Assembly (NCBI RefSeq): GCF_018446385.1
Contig: NW_024589882.1
Span: 37,901 to 101,900, forward strand
Origin: Zingiber officinale
Taxonomy: Eukaryota > Streptophyta > Magnoliopsida > Zingiberales > Zingiberaceae
Reading direction: 5' to 3'
DNA length: 64,000 bases
Shown piece by piece: positions 34,297-45,416 of the stretch. The notes beneath the pieces are model-generated. The model saw only the letters and a program-made list of their open reading frames with translations. It ran no database searches and was not told the DNA's origin. Each line of letters starts with the position of its first letter. Within the stretch, counting starts at the first letter, position 1. The position numbers and the translations under genes were made by a program.

Positions 34297-34845
34297 TGTA
34301 ATGCCCCAGCCCAGGCGGGCCCCACCTGAACCGAACTGGGCACGCCACCTGAATTGCCCATCGGGTTAACGACTAGCTCCACAAACCACCGAAGGTCCTT
34401 TCAGCGTACTTTTTCCTCACTCGCACGCACCCTAGGAAACTTCCTAGGAGGTCACCCATCCTAAAATTTCTCCAAGCCAAGCACACTTAACTTTGGAGTT
34501 CTTAAGTTTGGGCTTCCGAAAAGAAAGATGCACCTTGGTGATATAGATAGTACCATCTAACCTTTTAAGCCATACTTAACCAGAATCTCAGAACCGGGGT
34601 ATTACAATCACCCCCACTTAAAGACACAACATCCTCTTTGTGTAACCACGAATCATACCACAGACAAATCCCAGAATCTCCCTCACTAGGTGGTGCCCTG
34701 GGTGCACCTGCCATAGACACACTCATGGTCGCAAGGTCGCTCTGATACCATCTGTAACGATCCGGCCTGACCCCACCCAGACCGAACCAGGAACACCACT
34801 AGAATTACCCATTGGGTTGATTACTAGCTCCACAGATCACCTTAG
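34297..34845 (-). mobile_element. Cassandra TRIM retrotransposon, truncated
   Basis: LTR 34297-34616 (TGTAATGCCCC to GGTATTACA), polypurine tract 34617-34628, short internal part, primer site 34739-34750 (TGGTATCAGAGC on the minus strand) and the start of the second LTR at 34753. That LTR is cut at 34845 by a copia insertion. The LTR carries a 5S rRNA-derived segment (34436-34501), diagnostic of Cassandra. The element encodes no protein and depends on other retrotransposons. Confidence 0.88.
34436..34501 (-). other. 5S rRNA-derived promoter segment in Cassandra LTR
   Basis: On the minus strand: GAACTCCAAAGTTAAGTGTG, CTTGG and ATGGGTGACCTCCTAGGAAG, matching the 3' half of plant 5S rRNA including the internal control region for RNA polymerase III. 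It is diverged from true 5S and embedded in an LTR, so it is not a 5S gene. Confidence 0.85.
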
Positions 34846-37424
34846 TGTTAGAGTGTATAATAAAAGTTTAGCCTTTTATAAACATTTTATTTTGAAATAA
34901 AGAATCATATTGGTCAAATGTCTATATTTATATGTTAAGTGTAGTTGTTCAATTAATTTATACTGTAGATAACATGGTGAGTGGTGTTACACACAGAAAA
35001 TCATGTTATCAGTTCTTTATAAATTATAAACAGTAGCTTATGACTAAGATGGATAGGAACAAACCATTGGAATAGTCGTAGTGTAATTTGGTATTAGTTT
35101 ATCTTAACTATAAAATTACACTAGTACATTCTAAGTATATTGAGCAGAACCATTTAAGGTAAGTTCTTTTTATACTGACTTAATAAAAGAACAAGACCTT
35201 TGTTATTATTGAAGTGTGTTTTCTTAATCATGATATAATAACAAGCACATATACTTAATATTCATTTATTTAATTTATCTAAGGGTGTGATTTAGTTCGA
35301 TAAATCATTAGGCCCGATAAGTTGGGAATGGTATTATTTATATGGTGTGTTGTTGATTATAAAATGAATCTGCGTCGTAGTAATCTAGGTTGATGATGTC
35401 CCCAAGATGAGCTCATAAGGATTGTCATGTAAACCCTGCAAGTGGACTTAGTCCGACATGATAATGAAGTTGAGTGGTACTACTCTTGGAGCTATATATT
35501 AATTAAGTGAGTTGTCAGTAACTCATTTAATTAATGGACATTCTATATCTTAAACACAGGGAGAGTAACACACTCATAATAAGAAGGATCCCAAAATATA
35601 ATTTGGGATTGGTGCGGTAGTTCAATAATAATTCTCTAGTGGTATGAATTATTATTGATGAAATTAGGTTGGGTGTTCGGGGCGAACACGGAAAGCTTAA
35701 TTTTATCGGGAGACCAAAATCAATTCCACTGCTCGGCCCCTATCGTAGCCTCTTATTTATAAAGTGTTATACCCACCTATACCCACCTTCTTATCCAACC
35801 TTAGGTGGTCGGCCAAGCCAAGCTTGGGCCAGCCAAAGCCAAAAGGTTGAGCTATTGTAGTAGCCGGCCAATGCTTGGAGCTCAAGCTGGGTGGGCCGAC
35901 CACAAGAGAATAAAAGGATTTTATTTTTAAAATCTTTTCTTATGTGGATATCATGGTTTTAAAAGAAAGTTTAAAATTTAAATCTTTCCTTTTATAGCTT
36001 TCTACAAAAGATTAAGTGAAAGGTTTGATATTTTTCCTTATTTGTAGTTAAAAGGAAGATCTTAATTTTTGATAAACTTTCCTTTTTTGTAACCATCTTC
36101 ATGATTTAAAAGAGAGTTTTAAAATTAAATCTTTCCTATTATAGTTTCTACAAAAGATTAATAAGAGATTTGATATCTTTCCTTATTTGTAGATTGAGAG
36201 GAAGATTTTAATTTTAGAGAAAGCTTTCCTTTTTGGAAATCATCCACATGTTTTAATAGAGAGATTTTAATTTATAAAATTTTCTTTTATAACCAACCAT
36301 GAAGGGAAAATTAATAGAGAAATTTTTATTTTTAAAAATTTTCAAAAACAAATAAGGAAGTTTTAAATTTGTGTTTAAAACTTGCCTTATTTGGAGCATG
36401 TGAAGGGGCCGGCCATGATAAGGGTTAAAAGGAATTTTTAATTAAAATTTTCTTATTAACCAATGGCAAGAAAAATAAGGGAATATTAATTTCCTTATTT
36501 GCCAAGACCAAGGAATATAAAAGAGAGGGTAGAGGTGCCTTACCTTACAACACATAATCTATTATTCTTCTCTTTTCTTTCTTGGTAGTGGCCGACCCTA
36601 TCTTCTCTTCCTCTCTTCTTCTAGTGGTCGAACCTATCATCCTCTTGGAGCTTGTTTTGGTGGCCGGATTTGCTTGGTGAAGGAGAGAAAGAAAGCTTTG
36701 TTTCCTAGTTTTCCTTGGAGCTTGGTTGGTGGCCGAGACTTGCTATCTCTTGGAGAAGGTTGCTTGGCCGAAACTGGGAAGAAGGAAGGAGGAGGTTTGA
36801 TGGATTCTCATCTCGGTAGATCGTTGCCCACACAACGTCCGAGATAAGAAGAGGAATACGATAGAAGATCAAGAGGTTGTTGCTTTCAAAGAAAGGTATA
36901 ACTAGTAATTATTTTCCGCATCATACTAGTTTTCTTTGTATGAATTCCAAACACAAGAGGCATATGATTCTAGGTTTCGAATTTATGATTCAAGTTTATG
37001 TTTCTTTTGTTTGTTTTTTGAATTTGTGATTCGATTGTTCTTTTTGGTTAAACTTAGGGTTACTATAAGGAAATTAAATATTAAATTTTTTTAAAAGGCT
37101 TTGTCTAGGCGGTGGTGGATGATCCCATACCCAAGAAAGCCTACTACCTCGCTATGCAGATCCTGGAAGCCAATTTTAGAAATTAATATTTAATTGAATT
37201 TGTAACATGGGTGGATTTGGATCAATAATGTTAAGTATCGTTTACGATCCAAGTCTAAACCACTAAGAACAGATAAGTTGAATTTGGAATCAATAATGTT
37301 AAATTCCATTTGCGATTCCAAATTTAATTTCTAAAGAACACAATAGGTTGTTAGGAAAGGTTCATGACTTGTACAAAATTTTTGTACAGGAGAACCGGTA
37401 CGATATTCCTAGTAGCAACCAACA
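34846..37424 (+). repeat. Copia 5' LTR, complete, 2579 bp
   Basis: Begins TGTTAGAGTGTATA and ends GTAGCAACCAACA directly before the primer site. Unusually long for a copia LTR. The start resembles the other LTRs in the window but with many substitutions, so it is an older or separate subfamily copy. The middle part (about 36000-36500) repeats AGGAAGATTTTAA-type units. Confidence 0.88.
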
Positions 37425-37426
37425 AG

Positions 37427-37438
37427 TGGTATCAGAGC
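37427..37438 (+). other. Copia primer-binding site (initiator tRNA-Met)
   Basis: TGGTATCAGAGC two bases after the LTR end. Confidence 0.92.
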
Positions 37439-38542
37439 TAGGGTTTGCCTCTGTGTGTTTGGTTTTCAATTTAATTATGCACATGTCATACATAATTTAG
37501 GCAGGATAATAGTAGGATGTGCTAACTTTGTGGTTGCAGGCTCCAACTATTATGGCTTATAGATATTGTGTGTGATTGGACTCTTGGACATGTCAAGGGC
37601 ATTTTATGTGTGTGCATGATTGTATGTATTAAATATAGCAGGAGCTGTATTAGTTATTAGGATTTTATATTTTTGTTTCGATCTAGATTACCTGTACATT
37701 CCTTTGTGGAATATAGGATCGATATATGTAAAATTCTATTTTTGTCACGGATTGTATCCTTGCGAGGCGTGGTATTATTTGTGCACCAGATGCGTAGCGG
37801 GAAAAGAAGCAAGATAGATGCGGCGACTAAACCCCATGGCGGTGGCTAAAGATGGCAGCAGCTAGGGTTGGCAACACACGGAGGACAGTGATGGAAGAAG
37901 CCATAATAGTTAGAAAATTAATTTCCATATTTATTGCTTTTATTTATTGTGATGTGTGTGTGTGTGCATGTGATGTATGTTATCATAGTTTAAAATTCCT
38001 CACCTTAAATAACTAAGTGGGAGAGGGATTAGTAAATAAATTCCACGGTCTCCATTACTGGTTTGTAAGTGATGCGACAAACTTGCGTGTTGGCTCTGAG
38101 TGCCTCCCTCCCCATCGGATGAGTTTGTTTGCAGATCACTAGATCAAACTTCCTTATGGATGATTATAGGAAATTATTTAGGAGCGTGTGATCTTCTCCA
38201 TCTGAAGGGGCACAATCTTATTTAATGGACTAAGTATCAAGTAATGGTATACACTTAGACACAATTAATAGTATACTCCCCATCGGAGTCACTGCTATTC
38301 TTTATGCGACCGAAGGAAAAACCAACTATTAATTTTATTTGTCATAAAGTTAGGTTGACAAGAATAAAATTAATGGGTAAAACCTCCTCTTACAAATATT
38401 TAATTTTGTATATGTCCACACTATCGTAGCATGCAAAATTCACAGTGTTTGAGGTGTTGGTAAATTTAAATAATATTGTTTGAGGAATCAATATTATTCT
38501 AAATTTAGAGTCATGACCAAAGTTTATTTTGTAATTCTTAGG
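37439..38542 (+). other. Copia leader between primer site and gag
   Basis: Noncoding internal leader of about 1.1 kb. Its start (about 37530-37640) recurs inverted at 42190-42340. The small frame at 37620-37817 matches nothing. Confidence 0.6.
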
Positions 38543-41500
38543 ATGACTTTCAACCCACTGGCCATTATACTGAAAGAGAACAAACTTACTGGTCCAAACT
38601 ACATAGATTGGAAAAGAAACTTGGACATTGTCCTAACTGCTGAAGGCTATAAGTTTGTACTGACAGAGGTTTGCCCTAATGCACGTAATAGTGATTCTAG
38701 TGAAGAGGAGATTGTGTATCATAATAAATGGGTAAAGGCAGATGAGATGGTGCGGTGTTACATTTTGGCTTCAATGTCAAATGTACTGCAACATCAGTAT
38801 CAGGACTTACCAATAGCTTATGATATAATGAATAATCTCAAGGAACTCTTTAGACACCAGAATCAGGCTGCTAAGCAAGAGGCAATGAGAAAATTAATGA
38901 CAACCACCATGATAGAGGGTACACCCGTTAGGGATCATATCCTAAAGATGATGGCTTATTTAAATGAAATACAAATCCTTGGAGCTGAAATCGATGGGGA
39001 AACCCAGGTCGATATTATTCTCCATACGCTACCCAGAAGTTTTAAGCAGTTCCGCCTGAACTATAATATGAATAAGAGGATGTATTAATTGGCAAAACTA
39101 CTGACAGAACTTCAGGCAACATAAGGGTTATTTTATCATAATTCTCAAATTCACTTTGCTAAAAATGTTTCAACTTCTAAGTCAAAAGGCAAGAAGAAGA
39201 AGAAACATGCTGGCTCAACAAAGAAGGTGAAAAAAATCTCTAGGTACTGGACCTAAAGCTGGAGTGAAGAAGCCAAAGGGCAAGTGCTTCATCTGCAAGC
39301 AGACTGGACATTGGAAGGCAGACTGCCCTCGTAGGAGAGAGAACAATAAAGGTATATCTTATTCTCTAGTAGTTGAAACATGTTTAGCGGTATTATCTAC
39401 CAGCACCTGGTGTGCAGATACAGGAGCCACTGATCATGTCTGCAATACATTGTAGGGGTTCCAGGAAACCCGTCGACTATATGAGAGAGAGATAACCATC
39501 TACATGGGAAATGCTACGAAAGTGGAGGATGTTGCAGTGGGAGACGTCTACTTATCATTTGATAGGAATAGAATTTTGATTTTGAGAAATTATCTTTATG
39601 TACTAACTTTTAGAAAGAATTTAATTTCAGTTTCTAAATTATTTTTGGATGGACATACTATTTCTTTTGATGACAAAGTGGTTGTCAAGAAAAATAGAGT
39701 TATTATCTGTTCTAGTACATTAGTAGACAATTTGTATACTCTAAATCCAATTTTCTCACAAAGCAACAAATGGAAATTATTAACACATCTTCTAATTCTA
39801 ATAAGAGAAAGGAACCTTCGAAAATGAACCAAACATATCTTTAGCATTTAAGGCTTGGTCACATTAACTTGAGTAGGATTCAAAGGCTTATAGCCGATAG
39901 ACTCTTGGGTTCATTTGTGTTGGAAAACTTTCCAACTTGCGAATCTTGCTTGGAAGGAAAAATGACCAAGAGACCTTTTAAGACCAAGGGGTATAGAGCC
40001 AAAGATTTGTTAGAACTGGTTCATTTTGATTTGTGTGGTCCTATGTCTATCCAGGCAAGAGGTGGTTTTGAATATTTTGTCTCTTTTATAGATGACTATT
40101 CGAGATATGGGTACATTTACTTGATGCGCCTCAAGTCTGAATGCTTTGATAAGTTCAAAGAGTATAAGGTTGATGTGGAGAAATGTCATGGTAAAAGTAT
40201 CAAGATACTACGGTCTGATCGTGGTGGCGAATACCTCTTTGGAGAGTTTAGGAATTACTTATCAGATGCCAGGATTCAATCCCAATTATCTGCACCTGGT
40301 ACACCCCAACAGAACGATGTGACAGAATAAAGGAATATAACTCTTATGGGAATGGTTAGATCAATGATGAGTTATTCAGAATTACCAAATTCATTTTGGG
40401 GATATGCCTTGGAAACGGCAGCACACATTCTAAACTTGGTACATTCTAAATCAGTATCTTCTACTCCCACAGAATTGTGGAATGGGCGTAAGCCTAGTCT
40501 AAGACACATTCGGATTTGGGGTAGTCCAGCACATGTGTTGAAGGAGAACCACCGACAAGTTGGAACCATGAACAGAAGTTTGTCTGTTTGTTGGATATTC
40601 CAAAGAAATGAAAGGTGGTTTATTTTATAATCCTAAAAATCGAAGATCATTGTTAACACCAATTCTCAATTTTTAGAAGAAGATTACATAATGGACCACA
40701 AGTCCATGAGTAAAATTATTCTAGAAGAAATAAGAGAGGTCACGCCTGACTTAGTACCAACAGTACAAGATGAAATATCACAAGATTCTGCAACACGTAT
40801 CACAAATGATACACAACCTCAGACAGTACCTCGTCGTAGTGGGAGGATTGTGAGGCAACCAGAAAGATTCATGTTTTTGGGAGAGTCATCGGACTTGATC
40901 CTGTAAACATGAACTTGATCCCAGATACATATGACGAAACACTCCAAGATAAAGATGCAGCATCTTGGCAAAAAGCAATGAATTCAGAAATAAAATCTAT
41001 GTATTCTAATAAGGTCTGGAGCTTGTAGAACCATCAAATAGTGTAAAAGCTATTGGATGTAAGTGGATCTACAAAAGGAAAAGAGGGACGGATGGGAAGG
41101 TGGAAACCTTCAAAGCAAGGCTTGTTATGAAAGGGTACACTCAGAAAGAGGGAATTGATTATGAGGAAACTTTTTCGCCGGTAGCCATGCTTAAGTCTAT
41201 CCGGATTCTTTTATCTATTGCTGCTCATATGGATTATGAGGTTTGGCAAATAGATGTCAAGATAGCTTTCCTTAATGGAATCTTGAAAAAAGCATCCATA
41301 TGAAGCAACCAGAGGGGTTCATTGAAAAAGACAAAGAGCATCTAGTATGCAAGCTAAAACGGTCTATTTATGGATTGAAGCAAACTTCAAGGTCTTGAAA
41401 CATCCGGTTTAATGAAGTAATCCAGTCGTTTGGATTTACCCAGTGTCCGGATGAGTCTTATGTATACAAGAAGTGTGATGGAAATGTGGTGGTATTTTTG

Positions 41501-42185
41501 TACTATTTGTAGATGACATTTTGTTAGTTGGAAATATATCAAGGTGTTGTCGGAAATAAGGGTATGGTTGTCCAAGCAATTTGATATAAAGAACTTGGGA
41601 GAATGTGCACATATTCTAGGGATCAAAGTAATAAGGGATCGTAAGAAAAGAATATTGTGCTTACCCCAAGCTTCATATATCGATACAATCCTAGCTCGTT
41701 TTAGCATGCAAGACTCCAAGAAAGGTTTTCTACCTTTTAGGTATGGAGTAGCTTTATCTAAAGAGATGTCTCCGAAGACATCAAAGGAGATAGAGAACAT
41801 GAAGACAGTTCCTTATACTTCGGTTGTCGGAAGCCTAATGTATGCAATGCTATGTACGAGACCAGATATTTGTTTTGTCGTGGGTATGGTTAGCAGATAT
41901 CAAAGTAACCTTGGACAGGGACATTGGACTGTTGTAAAGCATATCTTAAAGTACTTGAGAAGGACTAGAGATTATATGCTGGTTTACCAAGAAGATGATT
42001 TGCTCCCTATAGGTTACACGGATTCTGACTTCCAATCAGATAGGGACAATAGTAAGTCTACGTCAGGCTATGTGTTTACTTTAGGAGGTGGAGCCATTGC
42101 ATGGAGGAGTGTTAAGCAGAAATGTGTTTCTGACTCAACCATGGAAGCTGAGTATATGGCAGCCTCAGCTCCTGCTAGATCAAAA
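38543..42185 (+). pseudogene. Copia Gag-Pol, multiple stops and frameshifts
   Basis: Gag from ATG 38543 (LTGPNYIDWKRNLDIVLTAE) breaks at a TAA at 39086. Then, in changing frames: CCHC knuckle CFICKQTGHWKADCP (39290s), protease WCADTGATDHVC (39410s), integrase zinc finger and core (CESCLEGKMTKRPF; HFDLCGPMS; RSDRGGEYLF) with a stop right after DVTE where the catalytic Glu segment should continue (40328), RT ([20 protein letters not shown], 41100s; damaged DDILLVG box near 41515) and RNase H (GYTDSDFQSDRDN, 42010s). It ends mid-domain at 42185. The order integrase before RT is that of Ty1/copia. Confidence 0.92.
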
Positions 42186-42404
42186 AGGAATGTATAGCTC
42201 CTGCTGTATTTTATAATACAATCATGCACACATATATAAATTCCCTTGACATGTCCAAGGGTCCAATCACACACATAAAACTATAAGCCATAATAGTTGG
42301 ATCCTGCATCCACAAAGTTAGCACATCCTACTATTAACCTGCCTAAATTATGTATGACATGTGCATAATTAAACTAATACCAAATATACAGAGGCAAAAC
42401 CCTA

Positions 42405-42416
42405 GCTCTGATACCA
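42405..42416 (-). other. Copia primer-binding site, inverted
   Basis: GCTCTGATACCA on the plus strand, two bases from the LTR end. Confidence 0.9.
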
Positions 42417-42418
42417 AT

Positions 42419-44770
42419 TGTTGGCTGTTACTCGGAAAACCTAGAGGTTCCACTGTACAAAAATTTTGTACAAAGGTCTGAACCTTTTCCTAGCTACCAT
42501 GTGTTCTTTTAAATTAAATTTTGGATCACCTGCGGAACCTAACACTTTTGATCCAAAACTTAATCTATTTGTCCTTTTAGGTTTAGACTTGGATCTCCTG
42601 TGGAACTTAACACGTTCGATCCAAATCACCTAAGTTATTAATTCCATTAAATATTAATTTCCATAATTGGTTCCCAGTACTTACGTGGCGAGGCACATGA
42701 CCTTCTTGGATATGGGAACAACCACCACCGACTAGACAAAACCTTTTAAGGAAAGCTAATATTTAATTTCATAAAATAACTTTAGGTTAACCGAAAGGAA
42801 CAATCAAATCACAAGGAAAAGAAGAAAACATAAGAACACTACATCGAAAATAAATTCGAAATACTAGAATCGTAAACCTCTTGTATTTGGTATTATTTCC
42901 AAAAATAACTAGTATGATGTGGAAAAGAAAAATTACTAGTTATACCTTTTAGAAAGACCTCTTGATCTTCTACCGTATTCCTCTTCTAACCTCGGACGTT
43001 GTGTGGGCAACGATCTTCCGAGATGAGAAACCACCAAAGCACCTTCTTCTCCTCCTAGCTAGGTTCGGCCAAAACAAAAGCTTCACCAAGGAAGAAGAAA
43101 AACCACCAACCAAGCTCCAAAGGATGCAAGCTTTCTCTCCTTCTTCTTCTTCTTCTTCTCCAAGTAGTATCCAGCCACCACAAAAGCTCCAAACAAGAGG
43201 AAGGATTCGGCCACCACAAAGAGGAAGAGAGGGAGAGAGGATGGCCGCCCACAACACCAAGGAAAAGAGGGAGAAAATAATAGAGGTTGTGTCTCATGAA
43301 GGCACCTCAACCCCCTCTTTTATATTCCTTAGCCTTGGTAAATTATGAAATTTAATTACAATAAAATTTCCTTAATTTTCCTTGACAACAATTAATTAAT
43401 AAAAAATAAATAAAATTTCCTAATCAATTGTATGTGGTCGGCCACCTCATGTAGAGCAAATAAGATAATTTTTAATCAACAATTAAAACTTCCTTATTTG
43501 TCTTTAGAAATTTTAAAAAATAAAATTTCCATTTAAAATCCCTTCATGGTTGATAAAAAGAAATTTCTATAATTTTAGTTTTTCAACATGTGAATAATTT
43601 ATAAAGAGAAAAAATAAAATATCTTTCCAATCTACAAATAAGGAAAGAGATCTAATCTCTTTCTTTAATCTATTGTAGATCCTTTTAAAAGATTTATTTT
43701 AATTTTAATTCTCTCCAATAAATTAAATCCTCCACATATGAAAAATTAAAAATTAAAATTCTTTTAATTTAATGGAGGCTTGGCCGACCCTAGCTTGAAC
43801 CACAAGCTAGCTTGGCCAGCCCCCTTATCATGGGCATGAAGGTGGGTATAGTACTCTATAAATAAGAGGCTACGATAGGGACCGAGAGGAGGAATTGGTT
43901 TTGGTCTCCCGATAAAATTAAGCATCCCATGTTCGCCCCGAACACACAACTTAATTTTATCAATAATAATTCATTCCACTAGAGAACTATTATTGAACTA
44001 CCGCACCAATCCCAAATTACATTTTTTTGGGCTCCTTCTTATTATGAGTGTGTTAGTCTCCCTGTGTTTAAGATATCGAATGTCCACTAATTAAGTGAGT
44101 TACTGACAACTCATTTAATTAATATCTTAGTCCAAGAGTAGTACCATTCAACCTTATCATCATGTCGGACGAAGTCCACCTGCAGGGGTTTAACATGACA
44201 ATCCTTATGAGCTCCTCTTGGGGACATTATCAACCTAGTATCTCTAGGACACAGTTTCCTTCTATAATCAACAACACACACTATAAGTGATATCATTTCC
44301 CAACTTATCGGGCTTTTGATTCATCGAACTAAATCTCACCCATTGATAAATTAAAGAAATAAATATCAAATATATGTGCTTGTTATTATATTAGGATTAA
44401 GAGCACACACTTCCATAATAACTGAGGTCTTTGTTTCTTTATAAAGTCAGTATAAAAGAAACGACCTCTAATGGTCCTACTCAATACACTCTAAGTGTAC
44501 TAGTGTAATTATATAGTTAAGATAAACTAAATCCTAATTACACTACGACCTTCCAATGGCTTGTTCCTTTCCATTTTGGTCGTGAGCTACTGTTTATAAT
44601 TTATAAGGTACTGATAACATCATCATTTGCATATGACACCACATATTATGTTATCTACAATATAAATTAATTGAACAACTACAAACAAATGTAGATAATT
44701 TGACCAAATGTGATTCTTTATTCAAAATAAATGTTTACAAAAGCTTAGGCTTTTAGTATACACTCCAACA
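42419..44770 (-). repeat. Copia 5' LTR, 2352 bp, inverted
   Basis: The plus strand reads TGTTGGCTGTTACTCGG at the start and ACACTCCAACA at the end. It aligns with the LTR at 44777-57266 apart from two indels of about 45 and 60 bp. The open frame at 42962-43348 recurs in that copy only because the LTRs are homologous. Confidence 0.88.
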
Positions 44771-44776
44771 ATTAAT

Positions 44777-44938
44777 TGTTGGTTGCTACTCAGAAAACCT
44801 AGAGGTTCCACTGTACAAAAATTTTGTACAAAGGTCTGAACCTTTTCCTAGCTACCATGTGTTCTTTTAAATTAAATTTTGGATCGCCTGCGGAACTTAA
44901 CACTTTTGATCCAAAACTTAATCTATTTGTTCTTTTAG
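44777..44938 (-). repeat. Copia 3' LTR, left piece
   Basis: First 162 bases (plus strand) of the LTR, ending in TAG, the CACTA target duplication. Continues at 55053. Confidence 0.9.
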
Positions 44939-45180
44939 CACTACAACAAAATCGCTCATAGACATCGGTTTTCCACCGGTGTCTATTTGATTTTCGACCG
45001 ATGTCTATGAAGCCGATGTTAAAAGTCTGCCATTTTAGACATCGGGTAAAAACCGGTGTAGTATCACTTAACGACACCGGTTTTCGAATCGGTTATTAAC
45101 CGGTGTAGTATCACTTAACGACACCGTTTCATAAACGGTGTAAAACCGATGTAATATGTATTTTTTCTAACAGCACAGAT
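44939..45180. repeat. CACTA terminal and subterminal repeats, left
   Basis: About ten alternating ACATCGGT / ACACCGGT motifs and inverses after the CACTA terminus. Homologous, inverted, to 14400-14638. Confidence 0.88.
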
Positions 45181-45416
45181 TTGATTTTAAAACCGACAAT
45201 AACAAAAAAAAATACACAAATATTCACAAATTGTACAAATATTCTTCATTCAATAATATCCATAAAATACATAAATATTCACAAATTATATAAATAATCT
45301 TCTTACAACAATATCCATAAAATACCCAAACATTCTTTTTACATGTTTCAACAGCTAGCTAATAGATATCAAAATCAAAGTATAACATTCTGTTAACACA
45401 TTAAGGTACAACTGTC

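Larger units (their letters stand above)
34846..42185 (+). mobile_element. Ty1/copia element, degenerate, 3' end lost
   Basis: 5' LTR 34846-37424, primer site 37427-37438, leader, broken gag-pol 38543-42185. The RNase H region ends abruptly at GCAGCCTCAG and is fused to an inverted copia fragment. The insertion split the second Cassandra LTR; CTTAG (34841-34845) would be its target duplication, but the matching copy is lost. Confidence 0.88.
42190..44770 (-). mobile_element. Inverted copia fragment: 5' LTR plus leader
   Basis: On the minus strand: LTR 44770 to 42419, primer site 42416-42405 (TGGTATCAGAGC), then leader to about 42190, where it meets the plus-strand element's RNase H. The leader matches 37510-37640 inverted. 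Together with 34846-37640 it forms a large imperfect inverted repeat around the gag-pol remains. Confidence 0.87.

Noticed and set aside
34436-34501. A 5S rRNA gene
   Set aside because: Only the diverged 3' half is present and it lies within a Cassandra LTR with primer site and polypurine tract.
42962-43348. 128-codon frame repeated at 55435-55845
   Set aside because: It lies antisense in homologous copia LTRs. The similarity follows LTR homology and the frame spans a TCT repeat; no known domain.
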